The notes: generated from the sequence alone by a model not told the origin. A stretch of DNA of 64,000 bases from Amycolatopsis decaplanina DSM 44594 (GCF_000342005.1 NZ_AOHO01000020.1:1-64000), one strand, 5' to 3'. Shown: positions 8,465-19,164, counted from the first letter of the stretch. Numbers and translations are program-made.

Positions 8465-8950
8465 TCAGGCGTCCAGCTCGGCCAGCGCCAGCTTCGCCTT
8501 CTCCAGCTCCGCTTCGAGCTGGGCCACCTTCGCGGCCTGCAGCTCGCGGGCGGCGTTGATGACCTCGTCGATCGGGCCCGACAGGTCCGCGTGCAGTTCC
8601 TTGGCGGCGCGGGACACGGCGGCGGCCGGGATCTCCAGGCCCTTCGCGACCCACTTGGTGCCGTTCTTGAGCTCGGCCTGCCACTCGCCGTCGGCGGTGC
8701 CGGTGACCGTGAGGGTCAGCTCGACGGTGCGGGTCTTCTTCGCAGTCGTGGCGACCTTCGGACGGCCACGCTTGGGCTTGGGGGACTCCTCCGCTGCCTC
8801 TTCGGCAGGGGTCTCCGGGGTTTCCGGAGTCTCGGTCTTGGCCTCGGCCGGGGCTTCGGCCGTCTCCGCCTGCGGCGTCGAGTCGACGGGCGCTTCGGTA
8901 GCCGCTTCTTCGGACACGGCGTCAGTGCGTGTCAAGGCATCCACGGTCAT
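8465..8950 (-). CDS. Small AT-hook-like protein (possibly DUF6319)
   Basis: 161 aa. An Ala/Glu/Thr-Pro-rich acidic N-terminus (about 1-55) leads to PKPKRGRPKV, a good AT-hook core (RGRP). After it comes a compact region (TVELTLTVTGTADGEWQAEL) and a C-terminal helix with coiled-coil character (LQAAKVAQLEAELEKAKLAL). I suspect DUF6319 but cannot verify it. The AT-hook suggests DNA association. The ATG at 8950-8948 has GGAG further upstream. A LexA-type box ending in TATGAT lies 50 bp upstream, so expression may rise on DNA damage. Confidence 0.7.
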   Translation of the reverse strand: MTVDALTRTDAVSEEAATEAPVDSTPQAETAEAPAEAKTETPETPETPAEEAAEESPKPKRGRPKVATTAKKTRTVELTLTVTGTADGEWQAELKNGTKWVAKGLEIPAAAVSRAAKELHADLSGPIDEVINAARELQAAKVAQLEAELEKAKLALAELDA

Positions 8951-8970
8951 CGTCGGTGTCGTCTCCTTGC

Positions 8971-8992
8971 CCGGGTATGGGGTGGTACCCGG
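8971..8992. promoter_or_regulatory. Inverted repeat CCGGGTA-N8-TACCCGG
   Basis: Perfect 7-bp arms with an 8-base spacer lie between the predicted transcription start (about 8989) and the start codon of the AT-hook-like gene. It could be an operator at +1 or a leader hairpin. Confidence 0.35.
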
Positions 8993-8995
8993 CAC

Positions 8996-9015
8996 ATCAT
9001 AGAACAGGCGTTCGA
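8996..9015 (-). promoter_or_regulatory. LexA-type SOS box overlapping a -10 element
   Basis: On the minus strand, TCGAAC-GCCT-GTTCTA (9015-9000) matches the actinobacterial LexA site TCGAAC-N4-GTTCGA at 10 of 12 defined positions. The closing TA starts a TATGAT hexamer (9001-8996), a good -10 for the AT-hook-like gene. The same 16-bp layout occurs at 43798 and 49236. Confidence 0.6.
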
Positions 9016-9050
9016 GTGAGGCGAACCGGGGTGTGGTAGGCGTGCCGGAC

Positions 9051-9103
9051 GACATGAAGGAGTCTTTCATCGCAAAATCTGCGATGAAAGACTCCTTCAT
9101 GTC
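9051..9103. terminator. 24-bp perfect hairpin downstream of acs
   Basis: Arms 9051-9074 and 9080-9103 are perfectly complementary with a 5-base loop, 12 bases beyond the acs stop codon. The arm contains atgaaggagtctttcat, one of the recurring hairpin words in this window. Probable terminator for acs. Confidence 0.65.
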
Positions 9104-9115
9104 AGGCGGGAGGGG

Positions 9116-11086
<1,971 letters not shown>

Positions 11087-11186
11087 GGTGCGATGCCTCC
11101 TGTGATTCGCGTGTCTTCACGCCCGTTGGCACGCTATCGACGTTACGACGCGAAGTAAAAGGTTGCATCGTGGTTGCGCGCGGCAT

Positions 11187-11765
11187 TCACACACTTGAGG
11201 ACAAAGCGGTACGGACCGCCGGCCATTCTGGTCCGGTGAGGGAGTAGACGACGGTGTCGCGGATGGTTCCGTCGGGCCGCACGCGATGTGCGCGCAGTAC
11301 CCCTTCCCGTTGCGCGCCGAGACGTTCGATCGCCTTCTGCGACTTGAGGTTGCGGATGTCGGTCTCCCACGCGACGCGGTTCGCGCCGAGGTCGTCGAAA
11401 GCGTGGCGCAGCAACAGGAGTTTCGACTCGCGGTTGAGCCCGGTCCGCTGCCATTCGGAACCGATCCAGGTGTAGCCGACGGAAATGATCTTGTGGCGCG
11501 CGTTCATCGCGTAGAACGACGTCGTGCCCGCGACCTCGCCGGTGCGTGCGTCGATCTGCGCCCAGGCGCGGCGATCGGTGTCGGCGAGGATGTCGTCGAC
11601 CATGGCTTCGGCCGCGGCGAGATCCCGCGGTTGCCGGAGGCTGAGCCAGGTCCAGATCGCCGGGTCGGAGCCGGCTTCGAACAGGCCCTTCGCATGGTCG
11701 CGGGTGAGCGGTTCGAGGCGGACGCGTTCGCCGGTCAGGGTGGCGTGGGTGTTCCAGTCGTTCAC
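11187..11765 (-). CDS. GNAT family N-acetyltransferase (RimJ/RimL type)
   Basis: 192 aa from the GTG at 11765-11763. LTGERVRLEPLTRDHAKGLF is the usual first strand and helix of RimJ/RimL-like acetyltransferases. SVGYTWIGSEWQRTGLNRES covers the acetyl-CoA-binding motif A region, and NRVAWETDIRNLKSQKAIERLG is motif B. The substrate is unknown: an amino group on a protein or small molecule. The frame is open to 11819 but without a ribosome binding site. It heads away from the phosphoribosyltransferase gene, with a 115-bp shared promoter region. Confidence 0.85.
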   Translation of the reverse strand: MNDWNTHATLTGERVRLEPLTRDHAKGLFEAGSDPAIWTWLSLRQPRDLAAAEAMVDDILADTDRRAWAQIDARTGEVAGTTSFYAMNARHKIISVGYTWIGSEWQRTGLNRESKLLLLRHAFDDLGANRVAWETDIRNLKSQKAIERLGAQREGVLRAHRVRPDGTIRDTVVYSLTGPEWPAVRTALSSSV

Positions 11766-11880
11766 GACCTCGACGCTACGGACGGCAATGGCCTTACCGG
11801 ATATCCAGTTTCGAAGCATTCGAGAAGGCCACTGCGGCGTTGCCTATGCTCGCGGGAACGATCGACGAAGGCGAGGCGGC

Positions 11881-12378
11881 ATGGCCGAGGAGCGGGAAGA
11901 GCTCACCTGGGAGTTGTTCGGGACGGCCAGCAGGGATCTGGCACAGGCCGTCGCCGACGACGGCTTCGAGCCGGACCTGATCCTGTCGATCGCGCGTGGC
12001 GGGCTGTTCGTCGCCGGCGCGCTCGGCTACGCGCTGGACGTGAAGAACCTGCACGTGATGAACGTCGAGTTCTACACCGGCGTCGATCAGCGTCTCGACC
12101 TGCCGGTCATGCTGCCGCCGGTGCCGAACGTCGTCGACCTGACGAAGAAGAAGGTGCTCGTCGCCGACGACGTCGCGGACACCGGCGCGACCTTGAAGCT
12201 GGTCCGCGACTTCTGCGCCGATCACGTCGCCGAGGTGCGCTGCGCGGTCGTCTACGAGAAGCCGCGCTCCGAGGTCAAATGCGAGTACGTCTGGAAGCAC
12301 ACGGACCGGTGGATCAACTTCCCGTGGTCGGTGCAGGCGCCCGTGGTGCGGCGCGCGGGCCAGGTGCTGGACGCGTGA
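11881..12378 (+). CDS. Phosphoribosyltransferase
   Basis: 165 aa. The type I PRTase PRPP-binding loop VLVADDVADTGAT (92-104) is intact, with IARGGLFVAGAL as the N-terminal loop. Length and the tryptophan-rich C-terminus (WKHTDRWINFPW) are like the xanthine/hypoxanthine PRTase group. Purine salvage is likely, but the base cannot be assigned. ATG 11881 is preceded by a purine-rich AAGGCGAGG. Its stop overlaps the next gene (GTGA), suggesting coupled translation. Confidence 0.85.
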   Translation: MAEEREELTWELFGTASRDLAQAVADDGFEPDLILSIARGGLFVAGALGYALDVKNLHVMNVEFYTGVDQRLDLPVMLPPVPNVVDLTKKKVLVADDVADTGATLKLVRDFCADHVAEVRCAVVYEKPRSEVKCEYVWKHTDRWINFPWSVQAPVVRRAGQVLDA

Positions 12379-13106
12379 CGGATCCGCTGAAGCCGCTGCT
12401 GGACCTCGAAGGGGTCGCGGCGGCCGCGAAATCGGCGCAGGACGCGGTGTTCGCCGTCCACCGGCTGCCCGCCAACCTGCGTGGAGGCGCGGCCACGGCC
12501 GCCGAAGCGTCCGTGCGGTCGGCGCGGGCGTCGGCGGCGATCGAAGGCGCCGCGCCGGAACTGCCGGAGTCCGGTGAGGTGACCGATCCGGTGCTGGCGG
12601 GCGCGCTGCGGGTCGCGGAAGCGCTGGAGGGCCTGCTCCCGACATGGCGGCGTGCGCCGCTGCAGGCGTTGGCGCGCTTGCACGTTCTCGCCGCTTCGGA
12701 CCTGGTGACGGATCTCGACGCGCTGGGGCGGCCGCGGTCGTCCGGTGACGTCGGGCCTCGGCTGGAGATGCTGGCGCAACTGGTCACCGGCGCGACATCG
12801 GTGCCGGGACCGGTGCTGACCGCTGTCGTGCACGGGGAACTGTTGGCGTTGAAGCCTTTCTGCTCCGCGGACGGTGTCGTCGCGAGGGCGGCGGCGCGGC
12901 TTTCGGCGGTGGCGACCGGGTTGGACCCGAAGGCGCTGACGGTGCCGGAGGTCGCGTACTTCCGGCGGGTGCCGAAGTACCTCGAAGCCGCTTCGGCCTT
13001 CAGCGCTGGAACTCCGGACGGCGTCCGGGCTTGGCTGCTCTTCTCGTGCGAGGCCTTCGAGGCCGGTGCTCGCGAGGCGAAGTCCATCTCGGACGCGGCA
13101 GGCTGA
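12375..13106 (+). CDS. Helical protein with a degenerate Fic-like motif
   Basis: 243 aa, Ala/Leu-rich and mostly helical. The segment VVHGELLALKPFCSADGVVA, continuing into RAAARL (about 151-176), aligns by eye with the Fic core, HPFxxGNGRxxR preceded by a helix. The catalytic His is replaced by Lys160, and GNGR reads ADGV. If this is a Fic fold, AMP transfer should be lost. In position it may correspond to Rv3662c. GTG 12375 overlaps the stop of the phosphoribosyltransferase gene, implying a functional link. No other motif recognised. Confidence 0.65.
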   Translation: MTDPLKPLLDLEGVAAAAKSAQDAVFAVHRLPANLRGGAATAAEASVRSARASAAIEGAAPELPESGEVTDPVLAGALRVAEALEGLLPTWRRAPLQALARLHVLAASDLVTDLDALGRPRSSGDVGPRLEMLAQLVTGATSVPGPVLTAVVHGELLALKPFCSADGVVARAAARLSAVATGLDPKALTVPEVAYFRRVPKYLEAASAFSAGTPDGVRAWLLFSCEAFEAGAREAKSISDAAG

Positions 13107-13108
13107 CG

Positions 13109-13179
13109 CCCCGCAATTCGGCACCTGGTTGCGATGCTTGCGCGCGCAACCACTCGCAATCAGGTGCCGAATTGCGGGG
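13109..13179. repeat. Intergenic inverted repeat, terminator-like
   Basis: Perfect 19-bp arms (13109-13127, ccccgcaattcggcacctg, and 13161-13179); complementarity continues inward (gttgcga / tcgcaat) with one mismatch. It starts two bases after the stop of the Fic-like gene. No gene on the opposite strand ends here, so this one is not simply a convergent-gene terminator. Confidence 0.6.
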
Positions 13180-13264
13180 TATGGCAACCGCACATGGGAT
13201 CTTGCGCAGGTGTAGCGCGTAACCACATGGCCTAAGCGCCTGGCGCGACCTAACGTCGTCCGAC

Positions 13265-14023
13265 ATGAGTGGTGCGTATCACAGCGATCTGGCCGGTAAG
13301 TCCGCGCTGGTCACGGGCGCGGCGAGCGGAATCGGCCTGGCCTGCGCCGAAGCGCTCGCCGGGGCCGGGGCCAAGGTCCACCTCGTCGACATCGACGACG
13401 CCGTCGAGAAGGCGGCGGCCGACGTCAACGGCATCGCGCACGTCGTCGACCTCACCGACGCACAGGCCGTCGAGACCCTCCCGGCCGAGATCGACATCCT
13501 CGTCAACAACGCCGGTTTCCAGCACATCGCGCCGATCCACGAGTTCCCGCCGGAAACGTTCACCCGCGTCCAGGCGCTCATGGTCACCGCGCCGTTCCTG
13601 CTCATCCGCCGCGCGCTGCCGAGCATGTACGAACGCGGCTGGGGGCGCGTGGTCAACATGTCCAGCGTCCACGGCCTCCGCGCGAGCCCGTTCAAATCCG
13701 CGTACGTCACCGCGAAGCACGCGCTCGAAGGACTCTCCAAGGTCACCGCGCTCGAAGGCGCGGAACACGGTGTGACCAGCAACTGCGTCAACCCCGGCTA
13801 CGTCCGGACGCCGCTGGTCACCGGCCAGCTCCAGGCGCAGGCCGAAGAACACGGGCTCGAACGCGACGCCGTCATCGAACAGGTCCTGCTGCGCCGTTCG
13901 GCGATCAAGCGGCTCATCGAACCCGCCGACGTCGCCGCGTGCGTGCTCTGGCTGTCCGGCGATCACGCCGCCCATGTCACCGGTACCTCGATTCCCCTCG
14001 ACGGCGGCTGGACCGCCGCGTGA
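13265..14023 (+). CDS. 3-hydroxybutyrate dehydrogenase (SDR family)
   Basis: 252 aa classical SDR. TGAASGIG (about 17-24) binds NAD, NNAG follows, and the Ser-Tyr-Lys triad is in MSSVHG and YVTAKHA. VHGLRASPFKSAYVTAKHAL and NPGYVRTPLV are typical of D-3-hydroxybutyrate dehydrogenases, which oxidise 3-hydroxybutyrate to acetoacetate with NAD+. The next gene starts 23 bp downstream with its own AAAGGA site, so this is the first gene of a three-gene operon with an MHS transporter and a PucR-type regulator. The two secreted esterases at 17.8-20 kb support a PHB-degradation role. Confidence 0.87.
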   Translation: MSGAYHSDLAGKSALVTGAASGIGLACAEALAGAGAKVHLVDIDDAVEKAAADVNGIAHVVDLTDAQAVETLPAEIDILVNNAGFQHIAPIHEFPPETFTRVQALMVTAPFLLIRRALPSMYERGWGRVVNMSSVHGLRASPFKSAYVTAKHALEGLSKVTALEGAEHGVTSNCVNPGYVRTPLVTGQLQAQAEEHGLERDAVIEQVLLRRSAIKRLIEPADVAACVLWLSGDHAAHVTGTSIPLDGGWTAA

Positions 14024-14046
14024 ACCCCCAAGAAAGGACGTCTCCG

Positions 14047-15363
14047 GTGACCACGCAGAACCGTGGCTCGATCGCGAAGGTCGTCAGCGCCAGCCTGATC
14101 GGCACGACGATCGAGTGGTACGACTTCTTCCTCTACACCTCCGCCGCGGCGCTGGTGTTCGGCAAATTGTTCTTTCCCTCCAACGATCCGCTCACCGGCA
14201 CGCTGCTCGCGTTCCTGACCTACGCGGTCGGCTTCCTCGCGCGGCCGATCGGTGGGCTGGTGTTCGGGCACTTCGGGGACCGCGTCGGCCGCAAGAAGCT
14301 CTTGGTGCTGAGCCTGCTGCTGATGGGCGGTTCGACCTGCGCGATGGGCATCCTCCCGACATACGCGGGAGTCGGTGTCCTGGCACCGATCCTGCTGACG
14401 CTGCTGCGGCTCGTGCAGGGTTTCGCGCTCGGCGGCGAATGGGGCGGCGCGGTGCTGATCGTCTCCGAACACGGCGACGACAAACGCCGCGGGTTCTGGG
14501 CGTCCTGGCCGCAATGCGGTGCTCCAGGCGGGAACCTGCTCGCGACAGCGGTCCTGGCGATCCTCGCCGCGACGCAGACCGATGAGGCGTTCCTCGGCTG
14601 GGGCTGGCGGATCCCGTTCCTGCTTTCCGGTGTCCTCGTGGTGATCGGGCTGTGGATCCGGCTCGCGGTCAGCGAATCGCCGGTGTTCCTCGCGGCGCGG
14701 AAGAACAACACGGCCACGCATGCCCCGGTCGTCGAGGTGTTCCGCGACAGCTGGCGCGCGGTACTGATCACGATCGGTTCGCGAATGGCGGAGAATGTTT
14801 CGTACTACGTGATCACCGCGTTCATTCTCGTCTACGTCACCACCGGGCTGAGCCTGCCGAAATCGGCGGGACTCAACGCGGTGCTGATCGGTTCGGCCGT
14901 ACATTTCGTGACCATTCCCTTGTGGGGCATGCTTTCCGACCGCGTCGGCCGCCGCCCGGTCTACCTGTTCGGCGCGATCGGCATGGCGGTGTGGAGTTTC
15001 GTGTTCTTCGCGATGCTCGACACGAAGAATCCCGGTGTCATCATTCTCGCGGCGACCGTCGGACTGGTGCTGCACGGCGCGATGTACGGCCCGCAGGCAG
15101 CGTTCTTCTCCGAGCAGTTCCCGACGCGGGTCCGCTACACCGGCCTTTCGGTCGGCGGGCAGCTGTCGTCGATCGCGGCGGGGGCGGTGGCGCCGCTCAT
15201 CGCGGTCGCGCTGTTCAAGGAGTTCGGCAGCACGGTCCCGGTCTCGCTCTACGTGGTCGCGATGTGCGCGCTGACGGTGATCGCCCTGCTCGCCGCCCGC
15301 GAGACCAAGGGCGAGTCGCTGCACTCCGAAGTTCTCACGGAGCGCGGTCACGTGTCAGCATGA
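14047..15363 (+). CDS. MHS-type MFS transporter, probable 3-hydroxybutyrate importer
   Basis: 438 aa, 12 membrane segments. GTTIEWYDFFLYTSAAALVF, GHFGDRVGRKK and GFALGGEWGGAVL are MHS signatures shared with the paralogue at 6770. GTG 14047 follows AAAGGACG by about seven bases. Position between a 3-hydroxybutyrate dehydrogenase and a PucR regulator suggests it brings in 3-hydroxybutyrate or a similar short acid with protons; this is inference from context. Its stop overlaps the regulator start (ATGA). Confidence 0.85.
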   Translation: MTTQNRGSIAKVVSASLIGTTIEWYDFFLYTSAAALVFGKLFFPSNDPLTGTLLAFLTYAVGFLARPIGGLVFGHFGDRVGRKKLLVLSLLLMGGSTCAMGILPTYAGVGVLAPILLTLLRLVQGFALGGEWGGAVLIVSEHGDDKRRGFWASWPQCGAPGGNLLATAVLAILAATQTDEAFLGWGWRIPFLLSGVLVVIGLWIRLAVSESPVFLAARKNNTATHAPVVEVFRDSWRAVLITIGSRMAENVSYYVITAFILVYVTTGLSLPKSAGLNAVLIGSAVHFVTIPLWGMLSDRVGRRPVYLFGAIGMAVWSFVFFAMLDTKNPGVIILAATVGLVLHGAMYGPQAAFFSEQFPTRVRYTGLSVGGQLSSIAAGAVAPLIAVALFKEFGSTVPVSLYVVAMCALTVIALLAARETKGESLHSEVLTERGHVSA

Positions 15364-17204
15364 CCGTTGTGGACGGTGCGGAGACGGCGAGGGCTTTGCG
15401 CCGGCTGCTCGAACTGCTCGCCTCCGGGGCGGGCAGCGAGCAGCTGGCGCACGTCCCCGTCGATCCGAAGGCCACCGAGCTGGCGCTGCGGATCCGGGAC
15501 ACCGTCGCCGAGCACCGCCGGCGCGAGGCGGAGCTGGCCGCCTTGTTCGACACGGCCAGCGACCTCGCCCGGCTGGACGATCCGGACGCCGTCCTCCGGT
15601 CGATCGTGCGGCGGGCGCGGGCGTTGCTCGGCGTGGACGTCTCGTACCTCAGTCTCAAGAACGAGGCCGAAGGCAACACCTACGTCCGGGTCACCGACGG
15701 GTCGGTTTCCGCGCTGTTCCAGGACATCGTGCTGGGCATGGGCGAAGGTCTCGGCGGACTGGTCGCGCAGACCGCGCGGCCGTACGCGACGGCGGACTAC
15801 TTCGACGACGAGCGGTTCCACCACACTTCGTCGATCGACACCGGGGTGCTCGACGAGGGGCTGACCGCGATCCTCGGGGTGCCGCTGGCGATCGGCAGCA
15901 ACGTCATCGGGGTGCTGTTCGCCTCGGACCGGACGACGCGGGAGTTCAGCGCGGAAGAGGTCGCGCTGCTGTCGTCGCTGGCCGACCACGCGGCGATCGC
16001 GCTGGACAACGCGCATCTGCTCGACGAGACGCGCCGCGCGGTCGCCGAGCTGAACGACGCCAACGCGACGATCAGCGCGCACAACGACGCGATGCGCCGT
16101 GCCGAGGACGCGCACGACCGGCTGATGGATCTCGTGCTGCGAGGCGGCGATCTGGCCGAGGTCGCCGCCGCGGTCGCGGACGTGCTCGGCGGCGCCATCG
16201 CCGTCTATGACGCCGATGGAGTTGTCCTGGCCAGGACCGGTGGTGAGCTGAGTCTTTCGCGTGCCGCGGTTTCCGCGTCCAGGACGAGCGGGCGTGCGGT
16301 GTCCACTGAGGATGGTTGGCTGTGCGCGGTCCAGGCGGGGCAGGAGTTCCTCGGCAGCCTGGTACTCGGCGGCGGGCGGTCGCTCGGCGAGGCCGACCGG
16401 CGGCTGTTCGAGCGGGCGGGCGTGGTCACCGCGGTGCTGCTGATGCAACGGCGTTCCGTCGCGCGCGCCGAGGACGAAGTGCGCGGGGAGCTGTTGTCGG
16501 ACCTGCTCACCGCGCCCGGCCGCAATCCCGCCGCGCTGCTGGCCCGAGGCCGACGCCTGGGGGTCGATTTATCGGCATCGCACGCGGTGCTGATCGCGCA
16601 TTCCGACGACGTCTCCCGGCGACGGCTGGCCACGGCGGCCGTGCGGCACGCGGACCTCGTCGGTGTCCACGCCGACGAGGTCGTCCTTCTGGTCCGCGGC
16701 GCGGATCCCGGGGCGCTGGCGAGGTCCGTCGCCGCCGAACTGTCGTCCACAATGGATTCCCCGGTGACGGTGGGCGCGGCGGGTCCGGCGGCCTCCCCGC
16801 GGGAGCTGGCCGTGGCGCACGCCGAAGCCGCACGGTGCGTCGCGTCGCTGCTGGCTCTCGGGCGGGCGGGGGAAGGCGCGAGCATGGCCGATCTCGGGTT
16901 CGTCGGGCTGCTCCTCGGCGAGCACGCCGACCTCGGCGCGTACGTGACCGCCACGATCGGCCCGGTGCTCGACTACGACGAACGCCGCGGCACGGATCTG
17001 ATCGGCACTCTCCGCGCGTATTTCGCCTGCGGCGGCAACTTGACGCGGGCGAAGGACCTGCTCCACGTGCACGTCAACACGGTCGTGCAACGGCTGGACC
17101 GCATCGCGTCACTGCTGGGCGAGCAGTGGCAGGCGCCCGAGCGCGCGCTGGAAATCCAGCTCGCGCTCAGGCTGCACCGCCTCACCAGTGACCGAAACGG
17201 ATGA
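15360..17204 (+). CDS. GAF-domain PucR-family transcriptional regulator
   Basis: 614 aa. An N-terminal helical region is followed by a GAF domain (about 65-215: LARLDDPDAVLRSIVRRARA through DHAAIALDNAHLLDETRR), a linker coiled coil (about 220-250), a divergent middle region, and the C-terminal PucR helix-turn-helix (LIGTLRAYFACGGNLTRAKD, then LHVHVNTVVQRLDRI). Proteins of this kind sense a metabolite through GAF and activate neighbouring catabolic genes, here probably the upstream dehydrogenase-transporter genes. ATG 15360 overlaps the transporter stop. Its 3' end overlaps the convergent nitroreductase gene by 23 bp. Confidence 0.88.
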   Translation: MTVVDGAETARALRRLLELLASGAGSEQLAHVPVDPKATELALRIRDTVAEHRRREAELAALFDTASDLARLDDPDAVLRSIVRRARALLGVDVSYLSLKNEAEGNTYVRVTDGSVSALFQDIVLGMGEGLGGLVAQTARPYATADYFDDERFHHTSSIDTGVLDEGLTAILGVPLAIGSNVIGVLFASDRTTREFSAEEVALLSSLADHAAIALDNAHLLDETRRAVAELNDANATISAHNDAMRRAEDAHDRLMDLVLRGGDLAEVAAAVADVLGGAIAVYDADGVVLARTGGELSLSRAAVSASRTSGRAVSTEDGWLCAVQAGQEFLGSLVLGGGRSLGEADRRLFERAGVVTAVLLMQRRSVARAEDEVRGELLSDLLTAPGRNPAALLARGRRLGVDLSASHAVLIAHSDDVSRRRLATAAVRHADLVGVHADEVVLLVRGADPGALARSVAAELSSTMDSPVTVGAAGPAASPRELAVAHAEAARCVASLLALGRAGEGASMADLGFVGLLLGEHADLGAYVTATIGPVLDYDERRGTDLIGTLRAYFACGGNLTRAKDLLHVHVNTVVQRLDRIASLLGEQWQAPERALEIQLALRLHRLTSDRNG

Positions 17205-17766
17205 CGTCGTCGAAGTCGCGACGAGCGATCTTGGTCGCCGAAGAACCGGGCGAAGGCCCCGGCTCGTCACCGTGTCCGAGCGCCACCACGCCGATCGGGT
17301 CGTGATCCTCCGGTACGCCGAACTCGCTGTGGAGCCGCTCCACGCTTTCCGGCGCGAGCCCGAAGAACACCGCGCCGAGATCCTCGTCGACGGCCGTCTG
17401 GAGGATCAGCAGCGTCGCCATCCCGGTGTCGACGTCCCAGTACGGCACACGCCACCACGAGTCGTCGCGATCGGCGACACCCTTGTCCGGCTTGGCATAG
17501 CGGTCGAGGTACGCGTTCTTGACCGAGAGCGGCACGATCGCGACGGGTGCCGCGGTCACGGTTTCCGGTGCCCAGCTCGCCCCGAACTCCCAGAATTTCG
17601 CGAGTTCTTCGCCGGTGAGGACGAGAAATCCTTGTCCCTGTGAAAAACCGGCCGAAGGGCCTTTCAGCGCGTTGCGCAGGATGCGCCGCAGGCTCTCCTC
17701 GGCGACGGGCTCGTCGGTGAACTTCCGGACCATGCGACGGCGTCGTACGACGTCCTGGAATTCCAT
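17182..17766 (-). CDS. Nitroreductase family flavoprotein
   Basis: 194 aa. RRRRMVRKFTDEPVAEESL followed by NALKGPSAGFSQGQGFLVL is the FMN-binding start of nitroreductases (usual form RAPSAGNSQ). DTGMATLLILQTAVDEDLGA is the conserved central helix, and GVVALGHGDE is near the C-terminus. It should be an FMN-dependent NAD(P)H oxidoreductase; the substrate is unknown. Tail-to-tail with the PucR gene and overlapping it by 23 bp; it starts four bases before the stop of the esterase gene upstream, so the two may be co-transcribed. Confidence 0.85.
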   Translation of the reverse strand: MEFQDVVRRRRMVRKFTDEPVAEESLRRILRNALKGPSAGFSQGQGFLVLTGEELAKFWEFGASWAPETVTAAPVAIVPLSVKNAYLDRYAKPDKGVADRDDSWWRVPYWDVDTGMATLLILQTAVDEDLGAVFFGLAPESVERLHSEFGVPEDHDPIGVVALGHGDEPGPSPGSSATKIARRDFDDVIRFGHW

Positions 17767-17770
17767 CCGA

Positions 17771-19045
17771 TCAGCTTAGTGCGCAAGTGGTCGCGAGGTC
17801 ACCGCTCGCGCGTGGGATCGTCGCCGAAGCGGGCGGGCGGACGCCGTCGAGCCAGCCTTCGAGCGCGGTGAACGCCGTCCGGAAACACGGGCCGATGGGC
17901 CGCAGCTTGTCCGGGAACGCGTCGTACAGGCCGTCGACGTGGTTGCCGTCGACGATCCGGTAGTAGCGATGCAGGCCGGCGCGGCCCTGCCCGTCGACCA
18001 TCTGCCGGTAGACGTCGGAATCGCGGGTGATCGGCAGCAGGGTGTCGAGGGTGCCGTGCAGGGTGATCAGCGGTTTGCCGATCCGGCCGGTCAGCGAGAT
18101 CCGTTCGACCGCGCGGTGCACCGACGGCGGGCGAGTGGCGTAGTCGTAATCGGTCCCGGCGAAAGCCGGATCGAATTCGGCCTGGTAGATGCGCTGCGTC
18201 AGCACCCAGTAGACGTCGTTGTGGTATTGCCAGAGGAATTCCGAACCCGGCGCGAAACCGGCGTCGAGAATCTGCCGGTGGGCTCGCGCGGAGCCCGCGA
18301 CGTAGGCGGGATAGGCCTTGATCGCGGGCGGCAGGAAGGTGAACAGGTTCGGGCCGTCTTCGTGCCAAAGCGTGCCCTCCCGGTCGATACCGCCGTCGTA
18401 GAGCCACGGCCGGTTCTCGAGCTGCCAGCGGACGAGGTAACCGCCGTTCGACATCCCTGCCGCGAGCGTGCGGCTCGGCAGGCTCCCGTAGCGGTGCGCG
18501 ACGGCGGCCTTCGCGGCGATGGTCAGCTGCGTGACCCGCGAATTCCACTCGGCGATCGCGTCACCCGGGCGACGTCCGTCGGTGTGGAAATCGGCGCCGG
18601 TGTTGCCCTTGTCGGTCGCGGCGAACGCGTAACCGGCGGCGAGGACCTGGTCGCCGATCGCGCGATCGTTCGCGTACTGACGTCGCACACCGGGTGACCC
18701 CGAGACCACGAGGCCGCCGTTCCATCGATCGGGCAACCGCAGTACGAACTGCGAGTCGTGGTTCCAGCCGTGTGTCGTGTTGGCAGTCGAGGAGTCCGGG
18801 AAATAGCCGTCGATCTGGACGCCGGGAACGCCCTTGGGCGCGGGAATGCCTGCCGAGGTCAGCCCGGCCCAGTCGGCCTGGACCGTGTGGCCGGTGGCCA
18901 GGGTGCCGGTGGTGGTCAGACCGTCCAAACAGGACAGACGTTGTTTCGCGGCCCCGGGAACCCGTACGTTCGCGCATCCGCTCGCCGCCGCTTCGGCGGG
19001 CGAGACCAGGGCCAGCATCATCGCGAGGACCAGAATGAGCCGCAT
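17771..19045 (-). CDS. Secreted tannase / 3HB-oligomer hydrolase-like esterase
   Basis: 424 aa with a Sec signal peptide (RLILVLAMMLALVSPAEAAA). The nucleophile elbow is AAGMSNGG, a G-x-S-x-G motif; LITLHGTLDTLLP carries the acid and DGNHVDGLYD the histidine. It most resembles the tannase/feruloyl esterase and extracellular 3-hydroxybutyrate-oligomer hydrolase group. Next to a PHB depolymerase and near a 3-hydroxybutyrate dehydrogenase, an oligomer hydrolase role is the best guess; a tannin or ferulate ester role cannot be excluded. ATG 19045 places the signal peptide at the N-terminus; the frame extends to 19096. Divergent from the depolymerase gene. Confidence 0.75.
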   Translation of the reverse strand: MRLILVLAMMLALVSPAEAAASGCANVRVPGAAKQRLSCLDGLTTTGTLATGHTVQADWAGLTSAGIPAPKGVPGVQIDGYFPDSSTANTTHGWNHDSQFVLRLPDRWNGGLVVSGSPGVRRQYANDRAIGDQVLAAGYAFAATDKGNTGADFHTDGRRPGDAIAEWNSRVTQLTIAAKAAVAHRYGSLPSRTLAAGMSNGGYLVRWQLENRPWLYDGGIDREGTLWHEDGPNLFTFLPPAIKAYPAYVAGSARAHRQILDAGFAPGSEFLWQYHNDVYWVLTQRIYQAEFDPAFAGTDYDYATRPPSVHRAVERISLTGRIGKPLITLHGTLDTLLPITRDSDVYRQMVDGQGRAGLHRYYRIVDGNHVDGLYDAFPDKLRPIGPCFRTAFTALEGWLDGVRPPASATIPRASGDLATTCALS

Positions 19046-19123
19046 CGGACGACGGTAAGCGGGGGCTTCGTGCGACGGTACCCGGCGCGACCACACAAAA
19101 CGTGCCGCCGCTGTGGTGGTCTG

Positions 19124-19152
19124 CCACGTGGAAACCGCGCGGGTGGCGGTTT
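19124..19152. promoter_or_regulatory. Two adjacent palindromes upstream of PHB depolymerase
   Basis: CCACGTGG (19124-19131) is followed directly by AAACCGC-N7-GCGGTTT (19132-19152), a perfect 7-bp inverted repeat ending 12 bases before the depolymerase start. Either could be the operator that controls the two divergent secreted esterases. No regulator can be assigned; the PucR protein at 15.4 kb is one candidate. Confidence 0.5.
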
Positions 19153-19164
19153 TAGCCTCGGGTG

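Noticed and set aside
11087-11140. CRP/GlxR site upstream of acs (TGTGA...TCAC)
   Set aside because: The half-sites are 11 bases apart, not the required six.
17650-17675. GAAGGGCCTTTC in the nitroreductase gene as another hairpin word
   Set aside because: It encodes the conserved GPSAG loop of nitroreductases, so the resemblance is explained by protein conservation.
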